A program made the position numbers and the translations under genes. A DNA stretch of 64,000 nt from Hydractinia symbiolongicarpus (lineage: Eukaryota; Cnidaria; Hydrozoa; Anthoathecata; Hydractiniidae): assembly GCF_029227915.1 (NCBI RefSeq), contig NC_079875.1, positions 27,650,001 to 27,714,000 of the forward strand, read 5' to 3'. Below, in pieces: positions 31,898-42,557 of the stretch (position 1 is its first letter; each line of letters starts with the position of its first letter). A model generated the notes under the pieces. The model was given only the letters and a program-made list of their open reading frames with translations, searched no databases and was not told the DNA's origin.

Positions 31898-31978
31898 TTT
31901 ATTAAAGAGTAACTAATGTTAAAGATAGGGACTGTCTTCTTCGTCTCTATGGATATAATAAAATGCAAGGGACATAGA

Positions 31979-32034
31979 GGCTCAATGGTCTAGTGGCATG
32001 ATTTTTGCTTTAGGTTCAAATCCCGGTTGAGCCC
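31979..32034 (+). pseudogene. 56-nt deleted tRNA-Pro, internal T5
   Basis: GATTTTTGC replaces GATTCTTGC, creating a run of five T that could stop Pol III inside the copy. Confidence 0.85.
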
Positions 32035-32313
32035 ATTGTTGGAGTGTAACTAATGTTGTCAGTGCAATTTCCGCTTGTTTCATTTTTTACAAAGACACTC
32101 GAAATAGCACATCCTTAATGCTATTTATTGAAGAGAACAAACCAAACTCGACTGAATCGCAAGTCTTGCCTTGAAGTTAAGAGTACTTACTTATTGTAGG
32201 TGTTATCACATGCGCCTAACATCCCTAACGTGCCTTTTGGATTCGGGTCAGGCACACATGTAGTAATAACTTAACTACTCTGGGTCCCAGTCTTACGCAG
32301 TTGTATAGCTACG

Positions 32314-32385
32314 GACTCTGTGGCGCAATGGTAGCTCGTCTGACTCCAGATCAGAAGGTTGCGTGTTCAATTCACGTCAGAGTCA
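32314..32385 (+). tRNA. tRNA-Trp-CCA: tRNA-Trp(CCA)
   Basis: GTAGCTCG instead of GTAGCGCG: one D-stem pair is lost. Confidence 0.88.
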
Positions 32386-32584
32386 GAAAAAACAGTATTA
32401 AAACATGGTTACAAAATAATAGTTCTTGAGTTAAGTAATTGTAAGAAGAAAATCTTGCTTCAGGTTGTGACTTCATTATTGCGTACTGAGGCTTTTTTTA
32501 TATCCTTAGAGACAACGAAGACAGTCCCCATTTTTCCAAAGCCATTCCTAAGAGAACATTGTGACATGTTGCATGTGACATGGA

Positions 32585-32656
32585 GGCTCAATGGTCTAGT
32601 GGCATGATTCTCGCTTTGGGTGCGAGAGGTCCCGGGTTCAAATCCCGGTTGAGCCC
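32585..32656 (+). tRNA. tRNA-Pro-TGG: tRNA-Pro(TGG), reference copy
   Basis: 72 nt. The acceptor GGCTCAA/TTGAGCC pairs fully; discriminator C, as in eukaryotic tRNA-Pro. The anticodon arm is CTCGC-TTTGGGT-GCGAG with TGG at 34-36. The T-arm is CCGGG-TTCAAAT-CCCGG. It matches metazoan tRNA-Pro closely. A box TGGTCTAGTGG and B box GGTTCAAATCC are intact. No T-run of four or more separates it from the 56-nt copy that starts 153 bp downstream. Confidence 0.95.
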
Positions 32657-32737
32657 TTTATTAAAGAGTTACTAATGTTAAAGATAGGGACTGTCTTCTT
32701 CGTCTCTATGGATATAATAAAATGCAAGGGACATAGA

Positions 32738-32793
32738 GGCTCAATGGTCTAGTGGCATGATTCTTGCTTTAGGTTCAAATCCCGGTTGAGCCC
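32738..32793 (+). pseudogene. 56-nt deleted tRNA-Pro, reference copy
   Basis: Identical to tRNA-Pro through the D-arm, then GATTCTTGCTTTAGGTTCAAATCC. A net 16 nt are missing, from the anticodon's last two bases through the anticodon 3' strand, variable loop and most of the T-stem 5' strand. The acceptor stem, D-arm, T-loop and both Pol III boxes are kept. The form is present in almost every unit and ends with CATTGTTGGAGTGTAAC. The next T-run is ATTTTTTAC, about 57 nt downstream. It cannot decode, but could be transcribed. Confidence 0.9.
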
Positions 32794-33072
32794 ATTGTTG
32801 GAGTGTAACTAATGTTGTCAGTGCAATTTCCGCTTGTTTCATTTTTTACAAAGACACTCGAAATAGCACATCCTTAATGCTATTTACTGAAGAGAACAAA
32901 CCAAACTCGACTGAATCGCAAGTCTTGCCCTGAAGTTAAGAGTACTTCCTTATTGTAGGTGTTATAACATGCGCCTAACATCCCTAACGTGCCTTTTGGA
33001 TTCGGGTCAGGCACACATGTAGTAATAACTTAACTACTCTGGGTCCCAGTCTTACGCAGTTGTATAGCCACG

Positions 33073-33144
33073 GACTCTGTGGCGCAATGGTAGCGCGTCT
33101 GACTCCAGATCAGAAGGTTGCGTGTTCAATTCACGTCAGAGTCA
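33073..33144 (+). tRNA. tRNA-Trp-CCA: tRNA-Trp(CCA)
   Basis: Consensus. Confidence 0.93.
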
Positions 33145-33345
33145 GAAAAAACAGTATTAAAACATGGTTACAAAATAATAGTTCTTAAGTTAAGTAATTG
33201 TAAGAAGAAAATCTTGCTTCAGGTTGTGACTTCATTATTGCGTACTGAGGCTTTTTTTTATGTCCTTAGAGACAACGAAGACAGTCCCTATTTTTTCCAA
33301 ATCCATTCTTAATAGAACATTGTGACATGTTGCATGTGACATGGA

Positions 33346-33417
33346 GGCTCAATGGTCTAGTGGCATGATTCTCGCTTTGGGTGCGAGAGGTCCCGGGTTC
33401 AAATCTCGGTTGAGCCC
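33346..33417 (+). tRNA. tRNA-Pro-TGG: tRNA-Pro(TGG)
   Basis: T-stem CTCGG wobble variant. Confidence 0.9.
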
Positions 33418-33498
33418 TTTATTAAAGAGTAACTAATGTTAAAGATAGGGACTGTCTTCTTCGTCTCTATGGATATAATAAAATGCAAGGGACATAGA

Positions 33499-33554
33499 GG
33501 CTCAATGGTCTAGTGGCATGATTTTTGCTTTAGGTTCAAATCCCGGTTGAGCCC
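33499..33554 (+). pseudogene. 56-nt deleted tRNA-Pro, internal T5
   Basis: Same GATTTTTGC change as 31979. Confidence 0.85.
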
Positions 33555-33833
33555 ATTGTTGGAGTGTAACTAATGTTGTCAGTGCAATTTCCGCTTGTTT
33601 CATTTTTTACAAAGACACTCGAAATAGCACATCCTTAATGCTATTTATTGAAGAGAACAAACCAAACTCGACTGAATCGCAAGTCTTGCCTTGAAGTTAA
33701 GAGTACTTACTTATTGTAGGTGTTATCACATGCGCCTAACATCCCTAACGTGCCTTTTGGATTCGGGTCAGGCACACATGTAGTAATAACTTAACTACTC
33801 TGGGTCCCAGTCTTACGCAGTTGTATAGCTACG

Positions 33834-33905
33834 GACTCTGTGGCGCAATGGTAGCTCGTCTGACTCCAGATCAGAAGGTTGCGTGTTCAATTCACGTCAG
33901 AGTCA
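33834..33905 (+). tRNA. tRNA-Trp-CCA: tRNA-Trp(CCA)
   Basis: D-stem change GTAGCTCG, as at 32314. Confidence 0.88.
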
Positions 33906-34104
33906 GAAAAAACAGTATTAAAACATGGTTACAAAATAATAGTTCTTGAGTTAAGTAATTGTAAGAAGAAAATCTTGCTTCAGGTTGTGACTTCATTATT
34001 GCGTACTGAGGCTTTTTTTATATCCTTAGAGACAACGAAGACAGTCCCCATTTTTCCAAAGCCATTCCTAAGAGAACATTGTGACATGTTGCATGTGACA
34101 TGGA

Positions 34105-34176
34105 GGCTCAATGGTCTAGTGGCATGATTCTCGCTTTGGGTGCGAGAGGTCCCGGGTTCAAATCCCGGTTGAGCCC
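34105..34176 (+). tRNA. tRNA-Pro-TGG: tRNA-Pro(TGG)
   Basis: Consensus. Confidence 0.93.
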
Positions 34177-34257
34177 TTTATTAAAGAGTTACTAATGTTA
34201 AAGATAGGGACTGTCTTCTTCGTCTCTATGGATATAATAAAATGCAAGGGACATAGA

Positions 34258-34313
34258 GGCTCAATGGTCTAGTGGCATGATTCTTGCTTTAGGTTCAAAT
34301 CCCGGTTGAGCCC
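34258..34313 (+). pseudogene. 56-nt deleted tRNA-Pro
   Basis: Short form, consensus. Confidence 0.85.
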
Positions 34314-34592
34314 ATTGTTGGAGTGTAACTAATGTTGTCAGTGCAATTTCCGCTTGTTTCATTTTTTACAAAGACACTCGAAATAGCACATCCTTAATGC
34401 TATTTACTGAAGAGAACAAACCAAACTCGACTGAATCGCAAGTCTTGCCCTGAAGTTAAGAGTACTTCCTTATTGTAGGTGTTATAACATGCGCCTAACA
34501 TCCCTAACGTGCCTTTTGGATTCGGGTCAGGCACACATGTAGTAATAACTTAACTACTCTGGGTCCCAGTCTTACGCAGTTGTATAGCCACG

Positions 34593-34664
34593 GACTCTGT
34601 GGCGCAATGGTAGCGCGTCTGACTCCAGATCAGAAGGTTGCGTGTTCAATTCACGTCAGAGTTA
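34593..34664 (+). tRNA. tRNA-Trp-CCA: tRNA-Trp(CCA)
   Basis: 3' end GTTA: first acceptor pair becomes G-T. First of a Trp doublet. Confidence 0.9.
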
Positions 34665-34767
34665 GAAAAAACAGTATTAAAACATGGTTACAAAATAATG
34701 GTTCTTGAGTGAAGTAGTTGTAAGAAGAAAATCTTGCTCCACGCTGTGACTGTTGTGAATGGCTACG

Positions 34768-34839
34768 GACTCTGTGGCGCAATGGTAGCGCGTCTGACTC
34801 CAGATCAGAAGGTTGCGTGTTCAATTCACGTCAGAGTCA
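34768..34839 (+). tRNA. tRNA-Trp-CCA: tRNA-Trp(CCA)
   Basis: Consensus; second of the doublet. Confidence 0.93.
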
Positions 34840-35039
34840 GAAAAAACAGTATTAAAACATGGTTACAAAATAATAGTTCTTAAGTTAAGTAATTGTAAGA
34901 AGAAAATCTTGCTTCAGGTTGTGACTTCATTATTGCGTACTGATGCTTTTTTTTATGTCCTTAGAGACAACGAAGACAGTCCCTATTTTTCCAAATCCAT
35001 TCTTAATAGAACATTGTGACATGTTGCATGTGACATGGA

Positions 35040-35111
35040 GGCTCAATGGTCTAGTGGCATGATTCTCGCTTTGGGTGCGAGAGGTCCCGGGTTCAAATCT
35101 CGGTTGAGCCC
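35040..35111 (+). tRNA. tRNA-Pro-TGG: tRNA-Pro(TGG)
   Basis: T-stem CTCGG wobble variant. Confidence 0.9.
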
Positions 35112-35192
35112 CTAATTAAAGAGTAACTAATGTTAAAGATAGGGACTGTCTTCTTCGTCTCTATGGATATAATAAAATGCAAGGGACATAGA

Positions 35193-35248
35193 GGCTCAAT
35201 GGTCTAGTGGCATGATTCTTGCTTTAGGTTCAAATCCCGGTTGAGCCC
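35193..35248 (+). pseudogene. 56-nt deleted tRNA-Pro
   Basis: Short form, consensus. Confidence 0.85.
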
Positions 35249-35527
35249 ATTGTTGGAGTGTAACTAATGTTGTCAGTGCAATTTCCGCTTGTTTCATTTT
35301 TTACAAAGACACTCGAAATAGCACATTCTTAATGCTATTTACTGAAGAGAACAAACCAAACTCGACTGAATCGCAAGTCTTGCCCTGAAGTTAAGAGTAC
35401 TTCCTTATTGTAGGTGTTATCACATGCGCCTAACATCCCTAACGTGCCTTTTGGATTCGGGTCAGGCACACATGTAGTAATAACTTAACTACTCTGTGTC
35501 CCAGTCTTACGCAGTTGTATAGCCACG

Positions 35528-35599
35528 GACTCTGTGGCGCAATGGTAGCGCGTCTGACTCCAGATCAGAAGGTTGCGTGTTCAATTCACGTCAGAGTCA
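35528..35599 (+). tRNA. tRNA-Trp-CCA: tRNA-Trp(CCA)
   Basis: Consensus. Confidence 0.93.
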
Positions 35600-35798
35600 G
35601 AAAAAACAGTATTAAAACATGGTTACAAAATAATGGTTCTTGAGTGAAGTAATTGTAAGAAGAAAATCTTGCTCGAAGTTGTGACTTCATTATTGCGTAC
35701 TGAGGCTTTTTTTATATCCTTAGAGACAACGAAGACAGTCCCCATTTTTCCAAAGCCATTCCTAAGAGAACATTGTGACATGTTGCATGTGACATGGA

Positions 35799-35870
35799 GG
35801 CTCAATGGTCTAGTGGCATGATTCTCGCTTTGGGTGCGAGAGGTCCCGGGTTCAAATCCCGGTTGAGCCC
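35799..35870 (+). tRNA. tRNA-Pro-TGG: tRNA-Pro(TGG)
   Basis: Consensus. Confidence 0.93.
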
Positions 35871-35951
35871 TTTATTAAAGAGTAACTAGTGTTAAAGATA
35901 GGGACTGTCTTCTTCGTCTCTATGGATATAATAAAATGCAAGGGACATGGA

Positions 35952-36007
35952 GGCTCAATGGTCTAGTGGCATGATTCTTGCTTTAGGTTCAAATCCCGGT
36001 TGAGCCC
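35952..36007 (+). pseudogene. 56-nt deleted tRNA-Pro
   Basis: Short form; 5' flank ACATGGA like that of full Pro. Confidence 0.85.
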
Positions 36008-36286
36008 ATTGTTGGAGTGTAACTAATGTTGTCAGTGCAATTTCCGCTCGTTTCATTTTTTACAAAGACACTCGAAATAGCACATCCTTAATGCTATTTA
36101 CTGAAGAGAACAAACCAAACTCCACTGAATCGCAAGTGTTGCCCTGAAGTTAAGAGTACTTCCTTATTGTAGGTGTTATCACATGCGCCTAACATCCCTA
36201 ACGTGCCTTTTGGATTCGGGTCAGGCACACATGTAGTAATAACTTAACTACTCTGGGTCCCAGTCTTATGCAGTTGTATAGCAACG

Positions 36287-36358
36287 GACTCTGTGGCGCA
36301 ATGGTAGCGCGTCTGACTCCAGATCAGAAGGTTGCGTGTTCAATTCACGTCAGAGTCA
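36287..36358 (+). tRNA. tRNA-Trp-CCA: tRNA-Trp(CCA)
   Basis: Consensus; first of a doublet. Confidence 0.93.
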
Positions 36359-36461
36359 GAAAAAACAGTATTAAAACATGGTTACAAAATAATGGTTCTT
36401 GAGTGAAGTAGTTGTAAGAAGAAAATCTTGCTCCACGCTGTGACTGTTGTGAATGGCTACG

Positions 36462-36533
36462 GACTCTGTGGCGCAATGGTAGCGCGTCTGACTCCAGATC
36501 AGAAGGTTGCGTGTTCAATTCACGTCAGAGTCA
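36462..36533 (+). tRNA. tRNA-Trp-CCA: tRNA-Trp(CCA)
   Basis: Consensus; second of the doublet. Confidence 0.93.
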
Positions 36534-36733
36534 GAAAAAACAGTATTAAAACAAGGTTACAAAATAATAGTTCTTGAGTTAAGTAATTGTAAGAAGAAAA
36601 TCTTGCTTCAGGTTGTGACTTCATTATTGCGTACTGAGGCTTCTTTTTATATCCTTAGAGACAACGAAGACAGTCCCTATTTTTCCAAATCCATTCTTAA
36701 TAGAACATTGTGACATGTTGCATGTGACATGGA

Positions 36734-36805
36734 GGCTCAATGGTCTAGTGGCATGATTCTCGCTTTGGGTGCGAGAGGTCCCGGGTTCAAATCCCGGTTG
36801 AGCCC
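36734..36805 (+). tRNA. tRNA-Pro-TGG: tRNA-Pro(TGG)
   Basis: Consensus. Confidence 0.93.
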
Positions 36806-36886
36806 TTTATTAAAGAGTAACTAGTGTTAAAGATAGGGACTGTCTTCTTCGTCTCTATGGATATAATAAAATGCAAGGGACATGGA

Positions 36887-36942
36887 GGCTCAATGGTCTA
36901 GTGGCATGATTCTTGCTTTAGGTTCAAATCCCGGTTGAGCCC
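36887..36942 (+). pseudogene. 56-nt deleted tRNA-Pro
   Basis: Short form, consensus. Confidence 0.85.
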
Positions 36943-37221
36943 ATTGTTGGAGTGTAACTAATGTTGTCAGTGCAATTTCCGCTCGTTTCATTTTTTACAA
37001 AGACACTCGAAATAGCACATCCTTAATGCTATTTACTGAAGAGAACAAACCAAACTCCACTGAATCGCAAGTGTTGCCCTGAAGTTAAGAGTACTTCCTT
37101 ATTGTAGGTGTTATCACATGCGCCTAACATCCCTAACGTGCCTTTTGGATTCGGGTCAGGCACACATGTAGTAATAACTTAACTACTCTGGGTCCCAGTC
37201 TTATGCAGTTGTATAGCAACG

Positions 37222-37293
37222 GACTCTGTGGCGCAATGGTAGCGCGTCTGACTCCAGATCAGAAGGTTGCGTGTTCAATTCACGTCAGAGTCA
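37222..37293 (+). tRNA. tRNA-Trp-CCA: tRNA-Trp(CCA)
   Basis: Consensus; first of a doublet. Confidence 0.93.
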
Positions 37294-37396
37294 GAAAAAA
37301 CAGTATTAAAACATGGTTACAAAATAATGGTTCTTGAGTGAAGTAGTTGTAAGAAGAAAATCTTGCTCCACGCTGTGACTGTTGTGAATGGCTACG

Positions 37397-37468
37397 GACT
37401 CTGTGGCGCAATGGTAGCGCGTCTGACTCCAGATCAGAAGGTTGCGTGTTCAATTCACGTCAGAGTCA
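37397..37468 (+). tRNA. tRNA-Trp-CCA: tRNA-Trp(CCA)
   Basis: Consensus; second of the doublet. Confidence 0.93.
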
Positions 37469-37668
37469 GAAAAAACAGTATTAAAACAAGGTTACAAAAT
37501 AATAGTTCTTGAGTTAAGTAATTGTAAGAAGAAAATCTTGCTTCAGGTTGTGACTTCATTATTGCGTACTGAGGCTTTTTTTTATATCCTTAGAGACAAC
37601 GAAGACAGTCCCTATTTTTCCAAATCCATTCTTAATAGAACATTGTGATATGTTGCAAATGACATGGA

Positions 37669-37740
37669 GGCTCAATGGTCTAGTGGCATGATTCTCGCTT
37701 TGGGTGCGAGAGGTCCCGGGTTCAAATCCCGGTTGAGCCC
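37669..37740 (+). tRNA. tRNA-Pro-TGG: tRNA-Pro(TGG)
   Basis: Consensus. Confidence 0.93.
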
Positions 37741-37821
37741 ATTATTAAAGTGTAACTAATGTTAAAGATAGGGACTGTCTTCTTCGTCTCTATGGATATA
37801 ATAAAATGCACGGGACATAGA

Positions 37822-37877
37822 GGCTCAATGGTCTAGTGGCATGATTCTTGCTTTAGGTTCAAATCCCAGTGAAGCCC
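37822..37877 (+). pseudogene. 56-nt deleted tRNA-Pro
   Basis: 3' end CCCAGTGAAGCCC: acceptor 3' strand altered at several bases, pairing weakened. Confidence 0.85.
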
Positions 37878-38157
37878 ATTGTTGGAGTGTAACTAATGTT
37901 GTCAGTGCAATTTCCGCTTGTTTCATTTTTTAGAAAGACACTCGAAATAGCACATCCTTAATGCTATTTACTGCAGAGAACAAACCAAACTAGACTGAAT
38001 CGCAAGTCTTGCCCTGAAGTTAAGAGTACTTCCTTATTGTAGGTGTTATCACATGCGCCTAACATCCCTAACGTGCCTTTTGGATTCGGGTCAGGTACAA
38101 ATGTAGTAATAACTTAAACTACTCTGGGTCCCAGTCTTATGCAGTTGTATAGCTACG

Positions 38158-38229
38158 GACTCTGTGGCGCAATGGTAGCGCGTCTGACTCCAGATCAAAA
38201 GGTTGCGTGTTCAATTCACGTCAGAGTCA
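38158..38229 (+). tRNA. tRNA-Trp-CCA: tRNA-Trp(CCA)
   Basis: TCAAAAGG instead of TCAGAAGG: C-A mismatch in the anticodon stem (28/42). First of a doublet. Confidence 0.88.
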
Positions 38230-38332
38230 GAAAAAACAGTATTAAAACATGGTTACAAAATAATGGTTCTTGAGTGAAGTAGTTGTAAGAAGAAAATCTT
38301 GCTCCACGCTGTGACTGTTGTGAATGGCTACG

Positions 38333-38404
38333 GACTCTGTGGCGCAATGGTAGCGCGTCTGACTCCAGATCAGAAGGTTGCGTGTTCAATTCACGTCAGA
38401 GTCA
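38333..38404 (+). tRNA. tRNA-Trp-CCA: tRNA-Trp(CCA)
   Basis: Consensus; second of the doublet. Confidence 0.93.
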
Positions 38405-38604
38405 GAAAAAACAGTATTAAAACAAGGTTACAAAATAATAGTTCTTGAGTTAAGTAATTGTAAGAAGAAAATCTTGCTTCAGGTTGTGACTTCATTATTG
38501 CGTACTGAGGCTTCTTTTTATATCCTTAGAGACAACGAAGACAGTCCCTATTTTTCCAAATCCATTCTTAATAGAACATTGTGACATGTTGCATGTGACA
38601 TGGA

Positions 38605-38676
38605 GGCTCAATGGTCTAGTGGCATGATTCTCGCTTTGGGTGCGAGAGGTCCCGGGTTCAAATCCCGGTTGAGCCC
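38605..38676 (+). tRNA. tRNA-Pro-TGG: tRNA-Pro(TGG)
   Basis: Consensus. Confidence 0.93.
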
Positions 38677-38757
38677 ATTATTAAAGTGTAACTAATGTTA
38701 AAGATAGGGACTGTCTTCTTCGTCTCTATGGATATAATAAAATGCACGGGACATAGA

Positions 38758-38813
38758 GGCTCAATGGTCTAGTGGCATGATTCTTGCTTTAGGTTCAAAT
38801 CCCGGTTGAGCCC
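38758..38813 (+). pseudogene. 56-nt deleted tRNA-Pro
   Basis: Short form, consensus. Confidence 0.85.
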
Positions 38814-39093
38814 ATTGTTGGAGTGTAACTAATGTTGTCAGTGCAATTTCCGCTTGTTTCATTTTTTACAAAGACACTCGAAATAGCTCATCCTTAATGC
38901 TCTTTACTGCAGAGAACAAACCAAAGTCGTCTGAATCGCAAGTCTTGCCCTGAAGTTAAGAGTACTTCCTTATTTTAGGTGTTATCACATGCGCCTAACA
39001 TCCCTAACGTGCCTTTTGGATTCGGGTCAGGTACACATGTAGTAATAACTTAAACTACTCTGGGTCCCAGTCTTACGCAGTTGTATAGCTACG

Positions 39094-39165
39094 GACTCTG
39101 TGGCGCAATGGTAGCGCGTCTGACTCCAGATCAGAAGGTTGCGTGTTCAATTCACGTCAGAGTCA
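39094..39165 (+). tRNA. tRNA-Trp-CCA: tRNA-Trp(CCA)
   Basis: Consensus. Confidence 0.93.
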
Positions 39166-39365
39166 GAAAAAACAGTATTAAAACAAGGTTACAAAATAAT
39201 AGTTCTTGAGTTAAGTAATTGTAAGAAGAAAATCTTGCTTCAGGTTGTGACTTCATTATTGCGTACTGAGGCTTTTTTTTATATCCTTAGAGACAACGAA
39301 GACAGTCCCTATTTTTCCAAATCCATTCTTAATAGAACATTGTGATATGTTGCATATGACATGGA

Positions 39366-39437
39366 GGCTCAATGGTCTAGTGGCATCATTCTCGCTTTGG
39401 GTGCGAGAGGTCCCGGGTTCAAATCCCGGTTGAGCCC
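39366..39437 (+). tRNA. tRNA-Pro-TGG: tRNA-Pro(TGG)
   Basis: GGCATCATT instead of GGCATGATT: one D-stem pair (12/23) lost. Confidence 0.88.
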
Positions 39438-39518
39438 ATTATTAAAGTGTAACTAATGTTAAAGATAGGGACTGTCTTCTTCGTCTCTATGGATATAATA
39501 AAATGCACGGGACATAGA

Positions 39519-39574
39519 GGCTCAATGGTCTAGTGGCATGATTCTTGCTTTAGGTTCAAATCCCAGTGAAGCCC
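39519..39574 (+). pseudogene. 56-nt deleted tRNA-Pro
   Basis: CCCAGTGAAGCCC end, as at 37822. Confidence 0.85.
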
Positions 39575-39854
39575 ATTGTTGGAGTGTAACTAATGTTGTC
39601 AGTGCAATTTCCGCTTGTTTCATTTTTTAGAAAGACACTCGAAATAGCACATCCTTAATGCTATTTACTGCAGAGAACAAACCAAACTAGACTGAATCGC
39701 AAGTCTTGCCCTGAAGTTAAGAGTACTTCCTTATTGTAGGTGTTATCACATGCGCCTAACATCCCTAACGTGCCTTTTGGATTCGGGTCAGGTACACATG
39801 TAGTAATAACTTAAACTACTCTGGGTCCCAGTCTTACGCAGTTGTATAGCTACG

Positions 39855-39926
39855 GACTCTGTGGCGCAATGGTAGCGCGTCTGACTCCAGATCAAAAGGT
39901 TGCGTGTTCAATTCACGTCAGAGTCA
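39855..39926 (+). tRNA. tRNA-Trp-CCA: tRNA-Trp(CCA)
   Basis: TCAAAAGG anticodon-stem mismatch. Confidence 0.88.
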
Positions 39927-40125
39927 GACAAAACAGTATTAAAACATGGTTACAAAATAATGGTTCTTGAGTGAAGTAATTGTAAGACGAAAATCTTGCT
40001 CCAGGTTGTGACTTCAATATTGCGTACTGAGGCTTTTTTTATATCCTTAGAGACAACGAAGACAGTCCCTATTTTTCCAAAGCCAATCTTAATAGAATAT
40101 TGTGACATGTTGCATGTGACATGGA

Positions 40126-40197
40126 GGCTCAATGGTCTAGTGGCATGATTCTCGCTTTGGGTGTGAGAGGTCCCGGGTTCAAATCCCGGTTGAGCCC
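40126..40197 (+). tRNA. tRNA-Pro-TGG: tRNA-Pro(TGG)
   Basis: Anticodon stem GTGAG (G-T wobble at 30/40). Confidence 0.9.
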
Positions 40198-40277
40198 ATT
40201 ACTAAAGTGTAACTAATGTTAAAGATAGGGACTGTCTTCTCGTCTCTATGGATATAATAAAATGCACGGGACATAGA

Positions 40278-40333
40278 GGCTCAATGGTCTAGTGGCATGA
40301 TTCTTGCTTTAGGTTCAAATCCCGGTTGAGCCC
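40278..40333 (+). pseudogene. 56-nt deleted tRNA-Pro
   Basis: Short form, consensus. Confidence 0.85.
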
Positions 40334-40613
40334 ATTGTTGGAGTGCAACTAATGTTGTCAGTGCAATTTCCGCTTGTTTCATTTTTTAGAAAGACACTCG
40401 AAATAGCACATCCTTAATGCTATTTACTGCAGAGAACAAACCAAACTAGACTGAATCGCAAGTCTTGCCCTGAAGTTAAGAGTACTTCCTTATTGTAGGT
40501 GTTATCACATGCGCCTAACATCCCTAACGTGCCTTTTGGATTCGGGTCAGGTACACATGTAGTAATAACTTAAACTACTCTGGGTCCCAGTCTTACGCAG
40601 TTGTATAGCTACG

Positions 40614-40685
40614 GACTCTGTGGCGCAATGGTAGCGCGTCTGACTCCAGATCAAAAGGTTGCGTGTTCAATTCACGTCAGAGTCA
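40614..40685 (+). tRNA. tRNA-Trp-CCA: tRNA-Trp(CCA)
   Basis: TCAAAAGG anticodon-stem mismatch. Confidence 0.88.
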
Positions 40686-40884
40686 GACAAAACAGTATTA
40701 AAACATGGTTACAAAATAATGGTTCTTGAGTGAAGTAATTGTAAGAAGAAAATCTTGCTCCAGGTTGTGACTTCATTATTGCGTACTGAGGCTTTTTTTA
40801 TATCCTTAGAGACAACGAAGACAGTCCCTATTTTTCCAAAGCTATTCTTAATAGAATATTGTGACATGTTGCATGTGACATGGA

Positions 40885-40956
40885 GGCTCAATGGTCTAGT
40901 GGCATGATTCTCGCTTTGGGTGTGAGAGGTCCCGGGTTCAAATCCCGGTTGAGCCC
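40885..40956 (+). tRNA. tRNA-Pro-TGG: tRNA-Pro(TGG)
   Basis: Anticodon stem GTGAG wobble. Confidence 0.9.
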
Positions 40957-41036
40957 ATTACTAAAGTGTAACTAATGTTAAAGATAGGGACTGTCTTCTC
41001 GTCTCTATGGATATAATAAAATGCACGGGACATAGA

Positions 41037-41092
41037 GGCTCAATGGTCTAGTGGCATGATTCTTGCTTTAGGTTCAAATCCCGGTTGAGCCC
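41037..41092 (+). pseudogene. 56-nt deleted tRNA-Pro
   Basis: Short form, consensus. Confidence 0.85.
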
Positions 41093-41372
41093 ATTGTTGG
41101 AGTGCAACTAATGTTGTCAGTGCAATTTCCGCTTGTTTCATTTTTTACAAAGACACTCGAAATAGCACATCCTTAATGCTATTTACTGCAGAGAACAAAC
41201 CAAAGTAGACTGAATCGCAAGTCTTCCCCTGAAGTTAAGAGTACTTCCTTATTGTAGATGTTATCACATGCGCCTAACATCCCTTACGTGCATTTTGGAT
41301 TCGGGTCAGGCACACATGTAGTAATAACTTAAACTACTCTGGGTCCCAGTCTTACGCAGTTGTATAGCTACG

Positions 41373-41444
41373 GACTCTGTGGCGCAATGGTAGCGCGTCT
41401 GACTCCAGATCAGAAGGTTGCGTGTTCAATTCAAGTCAGAGTCA
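41373..41444 (+). tRNA. tRNA-Trp-CCA: tRNA-Trp(CCA)
   Basis: T-stem TCAAGTC instead of TCACGTC: G-A mismatch at 51/63. Confidence 0.86.
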
Positions 41445-41644
41445 GAAGAAACAGTACTAAAACATGGTTACAAAATAATAGTTCTTGAGTGAAGTAATTG
41501 TAAGAAGAAAATCTTGCTTCAGGTTGTGACTTCATTATTGCGTACTGAGGCTGTTTTTTATATCCTTAGAGACAACGAAGACAGTCCCTATTTTTCCAAA
41601 GCCATTCTTAATAGAACATTGTGACATGTTGCATGTCACATGAA

Positions 41645-41716
41645 GGCTCAATGGTCTAGTGGCATGATTCTCGCTTTGGGTGCGAGAGGTCCCGTGGTCA
41701 AATCCCGGTTGAGCCC
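41645..41716 (+). tRNA. tRNA-Pro-TGG: tRNA-Pro(TGG), damaged T-loop
   Basis: CCGTGGTCAAATCC replaces CCGGGTTCAAATCC, altering T-stem base 53 pairing, the T54 position and the B box. Probably poorly expressed or unstable. Confidence 0.75.
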
Positions 41717-41797
41717 ATTATTAAAGTGTAACTAATGTTAAAGATAGGGACTGTCTTCTTCGTCTCTATGGATATAATAAAATGCACGGGACATAGA

Positions 41798-41853
41798 GGC
41801 TCAATGGTCTAGTGGCATGATTCTTGCTTCAGGTTCAAATCCCGGTTGAGCTC
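41798..41853 (+). pseudogene. 56-nt deleted tRNA-Pro
   Basis: GCTTCAGG variant; 3' end GAGCTC instead of GAGCCC. Confidence 0.85.
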
Positions 41854-42133
41854 ATTGTTGGAGTGTAACTAATGTTGTCAGTGCAATTTCCGCTTGTTTC
41901 ATTTTTTAGAAAGATACTCGAAATAGCACATCCTTAATGCTATTTACTGCAGAGAACAAACCAAAGTAGACTGAATCGCAAGTCTTCCCCTGAAGTTAAG
42001 AGTACTTCCTTATTGTAGATGTTATCACATGCGCCTAACATCCCTTACGTGCATTTTGGATTCGGGTCAGGCACACATGTAGTAATAACTTAAACTACTC
42101 TGGGTCCCAGTCTTACGCAGTTGTATAGCTACG

Positions 42134-42205
42134 GACTCTGTGGCGCAATGGTAGCGCGTCTGACTCCAGATCAGAAGGTTGCGTGTTCAATTCACGTCAG
42201 AGTCA
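42134..42205 (+). tRNA. tRNA-Trp-CCA: tRNA-Trp(CCA)
   Basis: Consensus. Confidence 0.93.
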
Positions 42206-42404
42206 GAAAAAACAGTATTAAAACAAGGTTACAAAATAATAGTTCTTGAGTTAAGTAATTGTAAGAAGAAAATCTTGCTTCAGGTTGTGACTTCATTATT
42301 GCGATTGAGGCTTTTTTTTATATCCTTAGAGACAACGAAGACAGTCCCTATTTTTCCAAATCCATTCTTAATAGAACATTGTGATATGTTGCATATGACA
42401 TGGA

Positions 42405-42476
42405 GGCTCAATGGTCTAGTGGCATGATTCTCGCTTTGGGTGCGTGAGGTCCCGGGTTCAAATCCCGGTTGAGCCC
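42405..42476 (+). tRNA. tRNA-Pro-TGG: tRNA-Pro(TGG)
   Basis: Anticodon stem 3' strand GCGTG: T-T mismatch at 28/42. This variant travels with the spacer variant GCGATTGAGG. Confidence 0.87.
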
Positions 42477-42557
42477 ATTATTAAAGTGTAACTAATGTTA
42501 AAGATAGGGACTGTCTTCTTCGTCTCTATGGATATAATAAAATGCACGGGACATAGA

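Larger units (their letters stand above)
31630..33150. repeat. Two-unit duplication, copy 1 (offset 1,520)
   Basis: Pro 31826, Trp 32314, Pro 32585 and Trp 33073 are repeated at exactly +1,520, including private changes (TTTTT in the short Pro, the Trp D-stem change, GTTATAACATG). Borders are approximate. Confidence 0.85.
33151..34660. repeat. Two-unit duplication, copy 2 (offset 1,520)
   Basis: Second copy of 31630-33150; it diverges at the end of the Trp gene at 34593 (GTTA instead of GTCA). Confidence 0.85.

Noticed and set aside
35623-35805. Repeated 60-codon minus-strand frames ([11 protein letters not shown]...)
   Set aside because: Antisense to the spacer and the Pro 5' end. They are explained by repeat copies; no domain, and many units lack them.
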